Positions 34,040 to 43,711 of a stretch of DNA of 64,000 nucleotides are shown here, in pieces. Source of the DNA: DSYU01 sp964437595 (GTDB lineage: Bacteria > Chloroflexota > Anaerolineae > Anaerolineales > Anaerolineaceae); NCBI GenBank assembly GCA_964437595.1, contig CAYTHO010000022.1:1-64000 (forward strand), written 5' to 3'. The notes beneath the pieces were generated by a model. That model searched no databases and was not told the DNA's origin. It worked only from the letters and a program-made list of their open reading frames with translations. The stretch's first letter is position 1, and each line of letters begins with the position of its first letter. Made by a program: the position numbers and the translations under genes.

Positions 34040-35641
34040 ATGATAACTCCTGATGAAGCCCGGAGGACAGGCGGTTCGGCAGCAGCGAAAGATAGCGCGT
34101 TGACAATGGATTCAAAAGCAATGGATCTGGAGATAACGGCGGCGCAAAAAGCAGCCGCGGCGAGAAATGTGGCCTGGCTGGTGACGGTGGTGACGTTCCT
34201 GCTGATCTTTGGCATGGCGGCGCGCACGCCGCTGGATACGGATATGTGGTGGCATCTGCGGGCGGGGGAGGAGATTGTGCGCACGGGGCGGCTGCTGGAG
34301 GCGGATATCTTTTCGTTCACCCGCGCGGGGCAGCCCTGGACGAACCCGTACTGGCTGGCGCAGGGGGCCATGGCGCTGTCGTTCCGCGGGCTGGGCTTTT
34401 TGGGGCTGGGCCTGCTGGTGGCGGCGCTGGCAACGTTGAGCATGGCGCTGGTTTTCGCGCAGTGCGAAGGACCGGTGTTTTTGAAGTCCGCCGCGCTGCT
34501 GCTGGGGAGCGTGGTGGCCTCGGTGGTGTGGTCGCCCAGGCCGCAGCTGGTTTCGCTGGTGTGGATGGCGCTGGTGGGGCTGGTGCTGTACCGCTATAAA
34601 TGGCGCGGGCAAAACCGCCTGTGGGCGCTGCCGCTGATCTTTATCCTGTGGGCCAACACCCACGGCGGGTACCCGCTGGGGCTGATCCTGATCGGGTCGA
34701 TGCTGGCGGGGGAGGCGCTCAACCACCTGCTGGCCATCGACAGCGGCCCGGTGCTGGGCTGGCGGCAGATCGTGCGTCTGGGGGCGTGGGGCGCGGCCTG
34801 CGGGCTGGCGGTGTTGATCAACCCCAACGGCCTGGACATGTGGCGTCTGCCGTTCTTGACCGTCAACATGGCGGTGCTGCAGCAGTATATCCCGGAGTGG
34901 GCCTCGCCAGACTTTCATATAATCTTAGAACAGACGGTGCTGTGGCTGCTGCTGGCGGTCTTCGCGGCGGTGGGGTTATCCGGGCGGCGCATGGATGGCA
35001 GCGACCTGGTGACGGTCTTGATTTTCGCGTTGATGGCGCTGGTGGCCCGGCGCAACTTTGGACCCTTCGCGCTGGTGGCGGTTCCGGTGCTGACGCGCTA
35101 CGCAAGCGCGGCTGTCAGGGCGTGGCGGGAGCGCGCGCCCTGGCTGGAGCGGTTAGAACGCCTGAACCATAACGCAAAGCCGGAAACGGACCGGGCACTG
35201 GGGGTCAAGAAGGCGATTAACCTGACCCTGGTGGCGCTGCTGGGAATGGTTGTGATCCTGAAATTGTACGTGGTGACCCAACCGACGTTCGTCGGCTATC
35301 ACCTGGCGAACGCCTTCCCCAGCCGGGCGGTGGGCTGGCTGCTGGAAAACCGGCCCGGGCAGAACCTGTTCAATGAATATAACTGGGGCGGCTATTTGCA
35401 GTGGGCGCTGCCCGGTTTCCCGACCTTTGTGGACGGGCGCACGGACCTGTTCGGGGACGAGGTGGTGGGGGAGTGGATCGAGGTGATCCAGGCGGGGGAA
35501 CGCTGGAAGCCGATTTTAGACCGCTACGATGCGCGCCTGGTGATGGTGGAGCATGACCGCCCGCTGCTGCAAGCGCTGGCGGCGGAAGGATGGAAACTGG
35601 TGTACCAGGATGCGCAGGTGGTGATTTATGAACGCGAGTAA
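34040..35641 (+). CDS. Polytopic membrane protein, possible GT-C-like sugar transferase
   Basis: This 533-aa protein has about ten membrane helices and a soluble C-terminal tail. The first loop carries TPLDTDMWWHLRAGEEIVRT and DIFSFTRAGQPWTNPYW. That acidic first loop is seen in GT-C-type membrane glycosyltransferase-like proteins, but no family is firmly recognised. ATG 34040 starts MITPDEARR; the frame is open upstream through the structured leader. It opens the plus-strand arm of the locus and overlaps the next gene by 14 nt. Confidence 0.7.
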   Translation: MITPDEARRTGGSAAAKDSALTMDSKAMDLEITAAQKAAAARNVAWLVTVVTFLLIFGMAARTPLDTDMWWHLRAGEEIVRTGRLLEADIFSFTRAGQPWTNPYWLAQGAMALSFRGLGFLGLGLLVAALATLSMALVFAQCEGPVFLKSAALLLGSVVASVVWSPRPQLVSLVWMALVGLVLYRYKWRGQNRLWALPLIFILWANTHGGYPLGLILIGSMLAGEALNHLLAIDSGPVLGWRQIVRLGAWGAACGLAVLINPNGLDMWRLPFLTVNMAVLQQYIPEWASPDFHIILEQTVLWLLLAVFAAVGLSGRRMDGSDLVTVLIFALMALVARRNFGPFALVAVPVLTRYASAAVRAWRERAPWLERLERLNHNAKPETDRALGVKKAINLTLVALLGMVVILKLYVVTQPTFVGYHLANAFPSRAVGWLLENRPGQNLFNEYNWGGYLQWALPGFPTFVDGRTDLFGDEVVGEWIEVIQAGERWKPILDRYDARLVMVEHDRPLLQALAAEGWKLVYQDAQVVIYERE

Positions 35642-36833
35642 AGGATACCGCTGGCTGGAGCAGACCCCCGTTCTGCTGGTGGTGGGGCTGGTCACTGCCC
35701 GGTTGATTGCGCTGCTTTCCGCGCCGTTTGAGGCGCTGCGCGGCTCGGGGGATTTTCTGCATTATTTTCTGGTGTACGGCCTGTCGGGCTGGCCGGTGCT
35801 GGATTATTGGATCGAGTACCCGCCGGTTTTCCCGTACCTGTCAGCACTGCTCGTGCGGATCAGCGGGGGGCAGGAGCATGTTTTCTATTACCTGTTGAAT
35901 TTTCTCTTGATCCTGGCGGATGCCGGGAGCCTGTACCTGTTCACCCGGCTGGCGGCGCGCAATTTCGCGCCGCGCGACGGATTGATGCGGGCCGGGGTGT
36001 ACCTGCTGATGATGGTATCGCTGCCGTATTTTTGGTGGTACTTCGATCCGCTGGTGGCGTTTTTCCTGCTCCTGGGGCTGTATCTTCTCCTGGAAGGCCA
36101 TGCCGTGAAAGCCGGGGCGGCGCTGGGGATGGGGATTGCGATGAAGTTCTTCCCGTTGATCGCGGTAGCGGCGGCCTGGGGAAGATATTCGTGGAAAAAA
36201 CTGGCCGCGCTGGCGGCTGCCAGCCTGGCGCTGGTGGTGATTCTATATGCGGCGTTCTGGATCGTTTCGCCTGAATTTACCCAGGCCTCGCTGCGCTCGC
36301 AGGCAGGTAAAGGCTCGTGGGAGTCGGTGTGGGCGCTGGTGGATGGCAACATTGGCACCGGCAGCTTTGGCCCGGCGGAGGAACGCCTGGACCCGGCCCT
36401 GGCAGGCGTTTCGCAGCGCAACCCGGCGGTGGTGCCGCCCCTGGCGTCGCTGGCGGTCTTTGGCGCGATTGGCCTGTGGGGGCTGTACCGCTATAAGGCG
36501 CAGTCCGGGGCGCCGGATGAACGCCGCTCGCTGGCGCTGGTGGGGTTTGCGTGGAGCCTGTTTGTGCTGTGGTCGCCAGGGTGGAGTCCGCAGTGGGTGC
36601 TTTACCTGTCGCCGCTGATCTTGCTGGCGCTTCCGCAGCGCCAGGCGTACCTGTTCACCGTGGTGCTGGTCTTCGTCAACCTGCTGGAATGGCCGGTGAT
36701 GCTGTCGCGGGGGATGTTTTGGGGGTTATGGATCACCATCCCGCTGCGCACGCTGATGCTGGGGGTTCTGGCTTTTGCGTTTTACAGCGTGATGTTGGGG
36801 AAAGAACAACCTGTGCGGGGCGCCGGGGTGTAA
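35628..36833 (+). CDS. Membrane glycosyltransferase-like protein (GT87 / DUF2029 type)
   Basis: This 401-aa protein has about nine to ten hydrophobic helices. The early loop DYWIEYPPVFPYLSALLVR and the helix-loop GMGIAMKFFPLIAVAAAWGR match the polyprenol-phosphate mannosyltransferase-like GT87/DUF2029 pattern. It would add a sugar from a lipid-phosphate donor on the outer face of the membrane. It starts within the end of the preceding membrane protein gene, so the two are probably coupled. Substrate unknown. Confidence 0.75.
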   Translation: MNASKGYRWLEQTPVLLVVGLVTARLIALLSAPFEALRGSGDFLHYFLVYGLSGWPVLDYWIEYPPVFPYLSALLVRISGGQEHVFYYLLNFLLILADAGSLYLFTRLAARNFAPRDGLMRAGVYLLMMVSLPYFWWYFDPLVAFFLLLGLYLLLEGHAVKAGAALGMGIAMKFFPLIAVAAAWGRYSWKKLAALAAASLALVVILYAAFWIVSPEFTQASLRSQAGKGSWESVWALVDGNIGTGSFGPAEERLDPALAGVSQRNPAVVPPLASLAVFGAIGLWGLYRYKAQSGAPDERRSLALVGFAWSLFVLWSPGWSPQWVLYLSPLILLALPQRQAYLFTVVLVFVNLLEWPVMLSRGMFWGLWITIPLRTLMLGVLAFAFYSVMLGKEQPVRGAGV

Positions 36834-36852
36834 GAAGCAGCGTCAAAGTCAA

Positions 36853-36861
36853 TGGTATAAT
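36853..36861 (+). promoter_or_regulatory. Extended -10 promoter of the rfb operon
   Basis: TGG followed by TATAAT (36856-36861) lies 58 nt before rfbC. No clear -35 was seen, which is usual for extended -10 promoters. Confidence 0.6.
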
Positions 36862-36919
36862 TTGAACCGGTTTTCTGAAACCAAAACTTTTCTTAACCCA
36901 GTACGGACGCTGCAAACCG

Positions 36920-37468
36920 ATGAACTTTATACCGACCGAGATCCCGGATGTTATCGTAATTGAGCCGCGCGTGTTTGGCGACGCGCGGGGTTTCTTTATG
37001 GAAACCTACCAGGCGGAGCTGTTCGCGAAGGCGGGCATCCCCACCCACTTCGTGCAGGATAATCACTCCGGCTCGCAGCGCGGCACGCTGCGCGGGCTGC
37101 ACTACCAGATCTGCCATCCGCAGGGGAAGCTGCTGCGCGTGGTGGCGGGTGAAATATTTGACGTGGCGGTGGACCTGCGGCGCAGCTCGCCCACCTTTGG
37201 AAAATGGATCAGCACCGTACTGAGCGCCGAAAACAAGCGCATGTTATGGGTGCCGGAGGGCTTTGCCCACGGTTTTTACGTGGTTAGCGAGTGGGCGGAA
37301 CTGATCTATAAGGTCACCGACTTATACGCTCCGGAATGCGAGCGGTCGCTGCTGTGGAACGACCCGCGGCTGCGCGTCGATTGGCCGCTGATCGATGGGC
37401 AAATGCCCATTCTCTCCGGGCGGGATGCCAAGGGAATCCCCTTCAGCGAAGCCGAATTATTTGACTAA
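36920..37468 (+). CDS. rfbC: dTDP-4-dehydrorhamnose 3,5-epimerase
   Basis: This 182-aa cupin-fold protein has RmlC hallmarks: PRVFGDARGFFMETY near residue 15, QDNHSGSQRGTLRGLHYQ (catalytic histidine in RGLHYQ), and VPEGFAHGFYVVSE. It epimerises dTDP-4-dehydro-6-deoxy-D-glucose at C3 and C5, the third step of dTDP-L-rhamnose synthesis. It is first of four consecutive rfb genes and is followed by rfbB after a short gap. Confidence 0.95.
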   Translation: MNFIPTEIPDVIVIEPRVFGDARGFFMETYQAELFAKAGIPTHFVQDNHSGSQRGTLRGLHYQICHPQGKLLRVVAGEIFDVAVDLRRSSPTFGKWISTVLSAENKRMLWVPEGFAHGFYVVSEWAELIYKVTDLYAPECERSLLWNDPRLRVDWPLIDGQMPILSGRDAKGIPFSEAELFD

Positions 37469-37485
37469 AGTTGCAAGGAGAAGCG

Positions 37486-38571
37486 ATGCGCAATGTGCTG
37501 GTAACCGGAGGGGCCGGCTTTATCGGCTCAAACTTTGTCCATTACGTCCTGGGGCTTGAGCCGGACGTGCGCGTGGTCAACCTGGATGCGCTGACGTACG
37601 CCGGCAACCTGGAAAACCTGAAGAACCTGCCGGACCCATCCCGCCACACCTTTGTTCAGGGCGATATCTGCGACGCGAAGCTGGTGAATGAACTTTTCCA
37701 CCAGCACCACATCGACACCGTGGTGCATTTCGCCGCCGAATCGCATGTGGACCGGTCGATCCTGGGGCCGGGGCAGTTTATCCAGACCAATATCATCGGG
37801 ACGTTTACCCTGCTGGAAGCGGCCCGGCAGTACTGGCTGACCGAGAAGGCGGTAGCGGTCGAGTCGGCCCACTTCCACCATGTGTCTACCGACGAGGTGT
37901 TTGGCACGCTGGGGCCGGGCGACCCGGCTTTTTCGGAGACCACTTCTTACGCGCCCAATTCGCCCTATTCGGCGTCAAAGGCATCCAGCGATCACCTGGT
38001 GCGGGCGTATTACCACACCTACGGCCTGCCGGTGACGGTGACGAACTGCTCGAACAACTACGGGCCTTACCAGTTCCCGGAAAAGCTGATCCCGCTGATG
38101 ATCCTCAACGCGCTGGGCGGCAAACCCCTGCCGATCTATGGGGATGGGCAGCAGGTGCGCGACTGGCTGTATGTGGAGGATCACTGCGAGGCGATCTGGC
38201 TGGTGGCGAACCGGGGCCGCCTGGGCGAAACCTATAACGTAGGCGGCGACAACCAACCGCCCAACCTGCAGGTGGTGCGCACCATCTGCGGAATCCTTGA
38301 TGAGCTGGCCCCGGCGAAAAATGGCGAGGCGTATGATTCGCTGCTGCAGTACGTGAAAGATCGCCCGGGGCATGACCGCCGCTATGCGATGGACATCCGC
38401 AAAATTTTCAACGAACTGGGCTGGCGGCCAAAGCAAACGCTGGAGACCGGCCTGCTCAAGACGGTTGCCTGGTATCTCGATCACCCGGAATGGGTTGAGT
38501 CGGTGAGCACGAAGGAAGATTATTCCGGTTGGATGGAACGCAATTATGCCAATCGTGGAGGGCAAAAATGA
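37486..38571 (+). CDS. rfbB: dTDP-glucose 4,6-dehydratase
   Basis: This 361-aa short-chain dehydrogenase-like enzyme binds NAD through GGAGFIGSN. The catalytic motif is YSASKASSDH, and HVSTDEVFGTLG gives the conserved T-D-E triad. It makes dTDP-4-dehydro-6-deoxyglucose, the branch point for rhamnose and for the aminosugar genes further right. ATG 37486 is preceded by AAGGAG; the TTG at 37471 is in frame but unlikely. Its stop overlaps the rfbA start. Confidence 0.95.
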   Translation: MRNVLVTGGAGFIGSNFVHYVLGLEPDVRVVNLDALTYAGNLENLKNLPDPSRHTFVQGDICDAKLVNELFHQHHIDTVVHFAAESHVDRSILGPGQFIQTNIIGTFTLLEAARQYWLTEKAVAVESAHFHHVSTDEVFGTLGPGDPAFSETTSYAPNSPYSASKASSDHLVRAYYHTYGLPVTVTNCSNNYGPYQFPEKLIPLMILNALGGKPLPIYGDGQQVRDWLYVEDHCEAIWLVANRGRLGETYNVGGDNQPPNLQVVRTICGILDELAPAKNGEAYDSLLQYVKDRPGHDRRYAMDIRKIFNELGWRPKQTLETGLLKTVAWYLDHPEWVESVSTKEDYSGWMERNYANRGGQK

Positions 38572-39434
38572 AAGGGATCATCCTGGCGGGTGGAAAAGGG
38601 ACGCGGTTATATCCCCTGACCCTGGCGGTGAGCAAGCAGATGCTGCCGGTGTATGACAAGCCGATGGTGTATTACCCGCTGTCGATGCTGATGCTGGCGG
38701 GAATCCGCGAGGTGCTGGTGATCAGCTCGCCGGAGGATTTGCCGGGTTTCCGGCGGCTGCTGGGCAGCGGGGCGCAGTGGGGCATGACCTTCAGCTACGC
38801 TGAGCAGGCCGAGCCGCGCGGGGTGGCCGAGGCGCTGGTGATTGGCAAAGATTTTGCCGCGGGCCAACCGGTGTGCTTGATCTTTGGGGATAACATTTTC
38901 TACGGGCACGGGCTGCCCGAGATGCTGCGCGAGTCGGCCAAACTGCAGGATGGCGCGATTGTGTTTGCATACCAGGTGCGCGACCCGGAACGCTACGGCG
39001 TGGTGGAGTTTGATGCCAGCGGGAAGGCCCTGAGTATTGAGGAAAAGCCCAAAAAGCCGCGCTCCAATTATGCCATTCCCGGTATTTACTTTTATGACGG
39101 GCAGGCGGCAGGGCTGGTGGCGGCGCAAAAACCATCGGGGCGCGGCGAGCTGGAAATCACCGATCTGAACAATACGTACCTCAAGAAGGGCCAGCTGCAG
39201 GTGAAGGTGCTGGGGCGCGGGGTGGCCTGGCTAGACGCTGGCACGCACGAGTCGCTCATCCAGGCGGGAAATTACGTCCAGGCGGTGGAGGAGCGGCAGG
39301 GGATGATGATCTCGTGCCCGGAGGAAATTGCCTACCGGATGGGCTTTATCGATGCCGGACAACTGCGCAAAGAAGCGCAGAAGATGTCTGGCAACGGTTA
39401 CGGCGAATACTTGCTGCGGCTGCTGGAGGAATGA
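38568..39434 (+). CDS. rfbA: Glucose-1-phosphate thymidylyltransferase
   Basis: This 288-aa nucleotidyltransferase opens MKGIILAGGKGTRLYPLTLA with the GxGTRLxPxT loop that binds dTTP. YEQAEPRG-like and EEKPKKPRSNYA segments complete the RmlA pattern. It catalyses the first step of the dTDP-sugar pathway. ATG 38568 overlaps the rfbB stop (ATGA), so the genes are coupled. Its length and the C-terminal part fit the long RmlA class with the allosteric region. Confidence 0.95.
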   Translation: MKGIILAGGKGTRLYPLTLAVSKQMLPVYDKPMVYYPLSMLMLAGIREVLVISSPEDLPGFRRLLGSGAQWGMTFSYAEQAEPRGVAEALVIGKDFAAGQPVCLIFGDNIFYGHGLPEMLRESAKLQDGAIVFAYQVRDPERYGVVEFDASGKALSIEEKPKKPRSNYAIPGIYFYDGQAAGLVAAQKPSGRGELEITDLNNTYLKKGQLQVKVLGRGVAWLDAGTHESLIQAGNYVQAVEERQGMMISCPEEIAYRMGFIDAGQLRKEAQKMSGNGYGEYLLRLLEE

Positions 39435-40306
39435 TGCGCATTCTGGTACTGGGAAATACCGGGCAGGTGGGCTGGGAGGCGCAGCGGGCGCTGTCGACGC
39501 TGGGCGAGGTGACCGGGCTGGATTACCCGCAGGTGGATTTTACCCGCCCGGAGCAGCTTTCCAGGCAGGTGATGGAGCTGCGCCCGCAGGTGATCTATAA
39601 CGCGGTGGCGTATACCGCGGTCGACCAGGCGGAAAGCGAGCCCGAACGGGCGCGGGTGATCAACGCCGCGTCGGCGGGCGTGCTGGCGCAGGCTGCCGCG
39701 CGCCTGGGGGCCGTGCTGGTTCATTTTTCCACCGACTATATATTTGATGGGGCTAAAGGCAGCCCCTACCTGGAGACGGACCCGGCCAACCCGCTGAACG
39801 TGTACGGGCTGACCAAGCTGGAAGGCGAGCAGATGATCCAGCAGGTGGACTGCGCGCACCTGATCCTGCGCACCGCGTGGGTGTACTCGATGCGCGGCGA
39901 CAGCTTTGTGAATAAGGTGCTGCGCTGGGCCAAGGACCGCACCTCGCTGCGGGTGGTATCAGACCAGGTGAGCAACCCCACCTGGGCGCGCATGCTGGCG
40001 GAGATCACCGCGCAGGCGCTGGCGATGGGCCAGGGCGACCTGGTTGATTTTATCCGCGAGCGGCGGGGCGTGTATCACCTGGCGGGGGACGGCGCCGCCA
40101 GCCGGATGGAGTGGGCGCAGGAAATTTTGAAGCTCCGCCCGTTTGACGACCACGCGGTGGAAGTGCTGCCCGCCAGCAGCGATGAATTCCCTTCGCCGGC
40201 AAACCGCCCGCTGGTTTCGGAGATGGACTGTGGTTTATTCATGCGCACCTTTGGCCTGCGGCTGCCTGAGTGGAAAGAAGCGCTAAAGCTGGCGTTAGCA
40301 TGGTAA
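39434..40306 (+). CDS. rfbD: dTDP-4-dehydrorhamnose reductase
   Basis: This 290-aa protein has the RmlD nucleotide motif GNTGQVGW near the start, the substrate region YTAVDQAE, and the catalytic YxxxK in YGLTKLEGE. It reduces dTDP-4-dehydro-L-rhamnose to dTDP-L-rhamnose with NAD(P)H. ATG 39434 has GGAGGA at a good distance; ATG 39431 is too close. It completes the rfbC-B-A-D set, so the organism should make dTDP-L-rhamnose. Confidence 0.94.
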   Translation: MRILVLGNTGQVGWEAQRALSTLGEVTGLDYPQVDFTRPEQLSRQVMELRPQVIYNAVAYTAVDQAESEPERARVINAASAGVLAQAAARLGAVLVHFSTDYIFDGAKGSPYLETDPANPLNVYGLTKLEGEQMIQQVDCAHLILRTAWVYSMRGDSFVNKVLRWAKDRTSLRVVSDQVSNPTWARMLAEITAQALAMGQGDLVDFIRERRGVYHLAGDGAASRMEWAQEILKLRPFDDHAVEVLPASSDEFPSPANRPLVSEMDCGLFMRTFGLRLPEWKEALKLALAW

Positions 40307-40346
40307 AGCTCGCGGTGGCATGGTAGATCCGGCACAGGAGTTGTTC

Positions 40347-43300
40347 ATGATGGGTAGCTCGAAACAAATCATTGCGGCCTATACAGCCGACCTGTGGGAG
40401 CATGTTTGCCCAACGATACGGATCAGCGAGCCGCTGCAGGCTGCCGGTTTTGAGGTGGCGCGCGGCGCTGCCTGGACGGAAGGCGGGCTGGAGGTTGACC
40501 TGGACATGATCCCCGGCGCGGACTACGTGCTGATCGCCAGGGACTTTGCCAGCCGGTCGGAACAGTACGCGGCGATCATCGAAGCCGCCCGGGGGCACAA
40601 CAAGCCGGTGATCTACGAGCTGGATGACCTGCTGGTGGATTTGCCAGCGCACCACCCAGACGTGGATCACTACCTGTCGATTAAGCCGGGGGTAATCCAG
40701 GCAGTGGTGGACGCGGACCTGGTTACGGTGAGCACCAGCGGGCTGGCGGAATTTCTGAGGCCGTTGAATCCTAATATCGAGGTGCTGCCGAACTGCCTGG
40801 TCGACCGGTTCTGGAAGTTCCCGGCTCTACCGTCCGCGGAGGAAGCAATCCCTGCGGAAGAGATCCGCCCGGTGCGGATTGGCTATATGGGCGGGCACGG
40901 GCACAAGCCGGACCTGGCGGAAGTGATCCCGGTGCTGGAACGCATCCTGGAGAAATACGGCGCGCGGGTGGAGCTGATGTTCTGGGGGCTGCGCGCGCCG
41001 GATGCGCTGGAAGGCCGGGAGAACGTGCGCTGGACGATCCCGTACCTGGTGGAGTATGAGGCTTTTACCGAGTATTTTCTGAGCCAGTCGGCGGATATAT
41101 TTATCGCTCCGCTGCGCGACAACCGCTTCAACCGCTGCAAAAGCGCGTTGAAGTATCTCGAGTATAGCGCGTTTGGCGTGCCCGGGGTTTACGCCGACCT
41201 GCCCGCTTACCGTGAGCTGATTACCAGCGGCGAGAACGGCTACCTGGCAGCCACCCCCGCGGAATGGGAGTCGGCGCTGAGCGCGCTGATCGAGGATGCC
41301 GCCCTGCGCGCAAAGGTCGGGGCGGGCGCGCAAAAGATGGTGCGGGAAAAACACCTGCTGTCGGCCAACGCCCAGCGCTGGAAGGCCGCTTACCAGAGTC
41401 TATCCCAGCCGCTTGCCGCCCGCGACCGGCTGGCCGAGCGCACGCTGGAAAATGAACACCTGCGCGGCTGGTACGGCGAGGTCGCCGCGCGGTTCGCGGA
41501 GGAGAAGAAAGCCAGGATCGCGGGTGAAGAAGCGCTGCGCCTGAAGGAAGGTGAGCTGCACCAGCGCGATTTTGAGCTGCAGCATATGACCAACGTGGCG
41601 AACTCGCTGCGCAGCCAGATCGAGGGGATTGTCAACAGCCGGGGGTGGAAGGCGCTGCAAAAGGTGTACGAACTGCGTGTGAAGCTGCTGCCGCATGGAA
41701 GCAAAAGAGAGCGGCTGCTGCGCCTGGGATACAAGAGCCTTATCACCCTGCGGCGCGAAGGCCCGCGCGCGCTGGCGCGCAAGGTAGGAAACAAGATCCT
41801 GGGGCGGCAGGAGCCTCTGGAGCTGACCCAGACCGCCGAACACCGCCTGGTGAACTTCTCGGTGGAGCCCGGCGCACTGCAACCCGGCCCGCTGGTCAGC
41901 GTGGTGATTTGCCGCCCGCTGTTCGATGGCGACGTGGAAGATGTGGTGGGGTGGGTTTCGGCGCCGGCGAACCCTACCTGTGAAGTGGTGGTGTGGGACA
42001 CGGCTGAACAGCAGGCCTGGAAAGCCGGCAGCGAGGCAGAAAAGCACGCCGCCGTTGATTTTGAAGCCTTGAAAGGCTTTTTGCGGGGTAAGTACGTCTG
42101 TTTTGCCTCCGCTGACCTGCTGGCGCAGGCTCCCACCTACTTGCAGGCTAACGTCGCCGCGCTGGAAACGGAAGCGCTGGCCTTTACCGTCAACATCCAC
42201 TGGATGGAGACGGGCGTGGTGGAGAAGGTGCAGTCGGGGCTGCTGCCGGGCGGCCCGCAGGCGCCGCTGCTGCGGCAGGTGGCGCGCAAAGACTGCATCG
42301 GCGGCGATATGCGGATCGACCTTTCCGGCTGTGCGGCGGAGGCGTTTGCCGCCGGGAAGTTCGTGCTCAACGAGACCGCTCAGCCAGACGCCCTGCAGGA
42401 TTGGCCGTACCAGCCTGCCCCGGCTGGCTTTGAACTGGTAGTGGATGGGCAGTGGATTTTGGGCTGCCGCGAGGCGAAAAAGGACCGCCTGCCGGTGCAG
42501 CACGTTATTCATCCGGCAGACACGGTGCTGCCAGCCACAGCCCTGGAAGGTTCAAAGCCGGTGATCCTGGTGCTGATCCAGTTTATGGCGGTGGGCGGGG
42601 CGGAGCGGCTGCACCTGGAACTGTTCGACCACATGAAGGATGAGTTTACCTTTGTGATTGCCAGCATGGAGCGCCAGGCCAGCCCGTTGGGCACCACGGC
42701 GGACAATTTCCGCAAAGTCACCCCGTATGTGTATTCGCTGGCGGCGTTCTTGAACCCGGCGCTCAATTATTCTTTCCTCGTCCACCTGATCCAGCGCTTC
42801 CAGCCCAAGGCGCTGTATATCCCGCAGGGCTCTACCTGGATCTACCAGTCGATGTACCAGCTGCACGCCGACTTCCCCACGCTGCGCATGGTGCACCAGG
42901 TGTACGATCACCAGTTCGGCTGGATCAACCACTTAGACCAGGGCGTGGTCAGCAGCCTCAGCGGGCACATTGGAGCTAACGCGAAAATACTGGATGCGTA
43001 CCGGCAAAAAGGCGCGCCGCCGGAGCAGGTCTATCTCATCGATCACTGCTTCAACGTGGACCAGTTCGACCCCGAGCAGTACAGCGCGGAAGAAAAAGAG
43101 GCGATCAAAACCCGGCTGGGGCTGCCCCTGGGCAAGCGGATTGTGGCGTTTATTGGCCGGATCCATCCGCAGAAGCGCCCGATGGACTTTGTCGAACTGT
43201 CGAGGCGTTTCGCTTCAGATCCATCGATCCACTTTCTGATGGTGGGCGATGGCCCGCTGGCCGGCGTGGTGGAAGAATATGTGCAAAAGAACCAGCCTGC

Positions 43301-43670
43301 CAATCTCACGGTGCGGCCATTCCATAAACCGGTCACCGAGATATTCTCGGTGATGGACGTGATGGTGCTGCCCTCCGAGTATGAGGCGATGCCGCTGGTG
43401 ATTTTAGAGACGCAGGCGATGGGCAAGCCGGTGGTGGTCACCGATGTAGGCTCGAACCGCAGCGTGGTGGAAGATACCGGCGGCGGGGTGGTGGTGGCGA
43501 AGATCGGCGATATCAAGGCGCTGAGTGACGGATTGATGCAGGTATTTGCCCAACCGATCGACGGCGCGCGGGTACGCGAAAAGACCCGCGAGCGGTTCAA
43601 CACGGGTAAAATCGCCGCCCAGTACCGGGCCGCATTTTTGGGCGACCAGACTGGCGGCGGCGCCATATAA
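40347..43670 (+). CDS. Large multidomain glycosyltransferase (GT4 - coiled coil - GT2-like - GT4)
   Basis: This is an 1107-aa cytosolic protein. Residues about 1-345 are a GT4-like domain with YELDDLL and GYMGGHGHKPDL. A charged helical segment follows (about 360-440), then a connecting stretch with SRGWKALQKVYELR. Residues about 510-660 resemble a GT2 fold (PLVSVVICRPL; GKYVCFASADLLAQ) without a clear DxD. Residues about 715-1105 are a second, intact GT4 domain with GRIHPQKRPMDFVEL and YEAMPLVILETQAMGKPVV. ATG 40347 has AGGAG 6 nt upstream. It probably adds two sugars to the growing polymer, with the middle part structural. Confidence 0.8.
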   Translation: MMGSSKQIIAAYTADLWEHVCPTIRISEPLQAAGFEVARGAAWTEGGLEVDLDMIPGADYVLIARDFASRSEQYAAIIEAARGHNKPVIYELDDLLVDLPAHHPDVDHYLSIKPGVIQAVVDADLVTVSTSGLAEFLRPLNPNIEVLPNCLVDRFWKFPALPSAEEAIPAEEIRPVRIGYMGGHGHKPDLAEVIPVLERILEKYGARVELMFWGLRAPDALEGRENVRWTIPYLVEYEAFTEYFLSQSADIFIAPLRDNRFNRCKSALKYLEYSAFGVPGVYADLPAYRELITSGENGYLAATPAEWESALSALIEDAALRAKVGAGAQKMVREKHLLSANAQRWKAAYQSLSQPLAARDRLAERTLENEHLRGWYGEVAARFAEEKKARIAGEEALRLKEGELHQRDFELQHMTNVANSLRSQIEGIVNSRGWKALQKVYELRVKLLPHGSKRERLLRLGYKSLITLRREGPRALARKVGNKILGRQEPLELTQTAEHRLVNFSVEPGALQPGPLVSVVICRPLFDGDVEDVVGWVSAPANPTCEVVVWDTAEQQAWKAGSEAEKHAAVDFEALKGFLRGKYVCFASADLLAQAPTYLQANVAALETEALAFTVNIHWMETGVVEKVQSGLLPGGPQAPLLRQVARKDCIGGDMRIDLSGCAAEAFAAGKFVLNETAQPDALQDWPYQPAPAGFELVVDGQWILGCREAKKDRLPVQHVIHPADTVLPATALEGSKPVILVLIQFMAVGGAERLHLELFDHMKDEFTFVIASMERQASPLGTTADNFRKVTPYVYSLAAFLNPALNYSFLVHLIQRFQPKALYIPQGSTWIYQSMYQLHADFPTLRMVHQVYDHQFGWINHLDQGVVSSLSGHIGANAKILDAYRQKGAPPEQVYLIDHCFNVDQFDPEQYSAEEKEAIKTRLGLPLGKRIVAFIGRIHPQKRPMDFVELSRRFASDPSIHFLMVGDGPLAGVVEEYVQKNQPANLTVRPFHKPVTEIFSVMDVMVLPSEYEAMPLVILETQAMGKPVVVTDVGSNRSVVEDTGGGVVVAKIGDIKALSDGLMQVFAQPIDGARVREKTRERFNTGKIAAQYRAAFLGDQTGGGAI

Positions 43671-43711
43671 ATGGCGACGCCAAGTAATTCTGGAAAAGGA
43701 CCGCGATCGAT

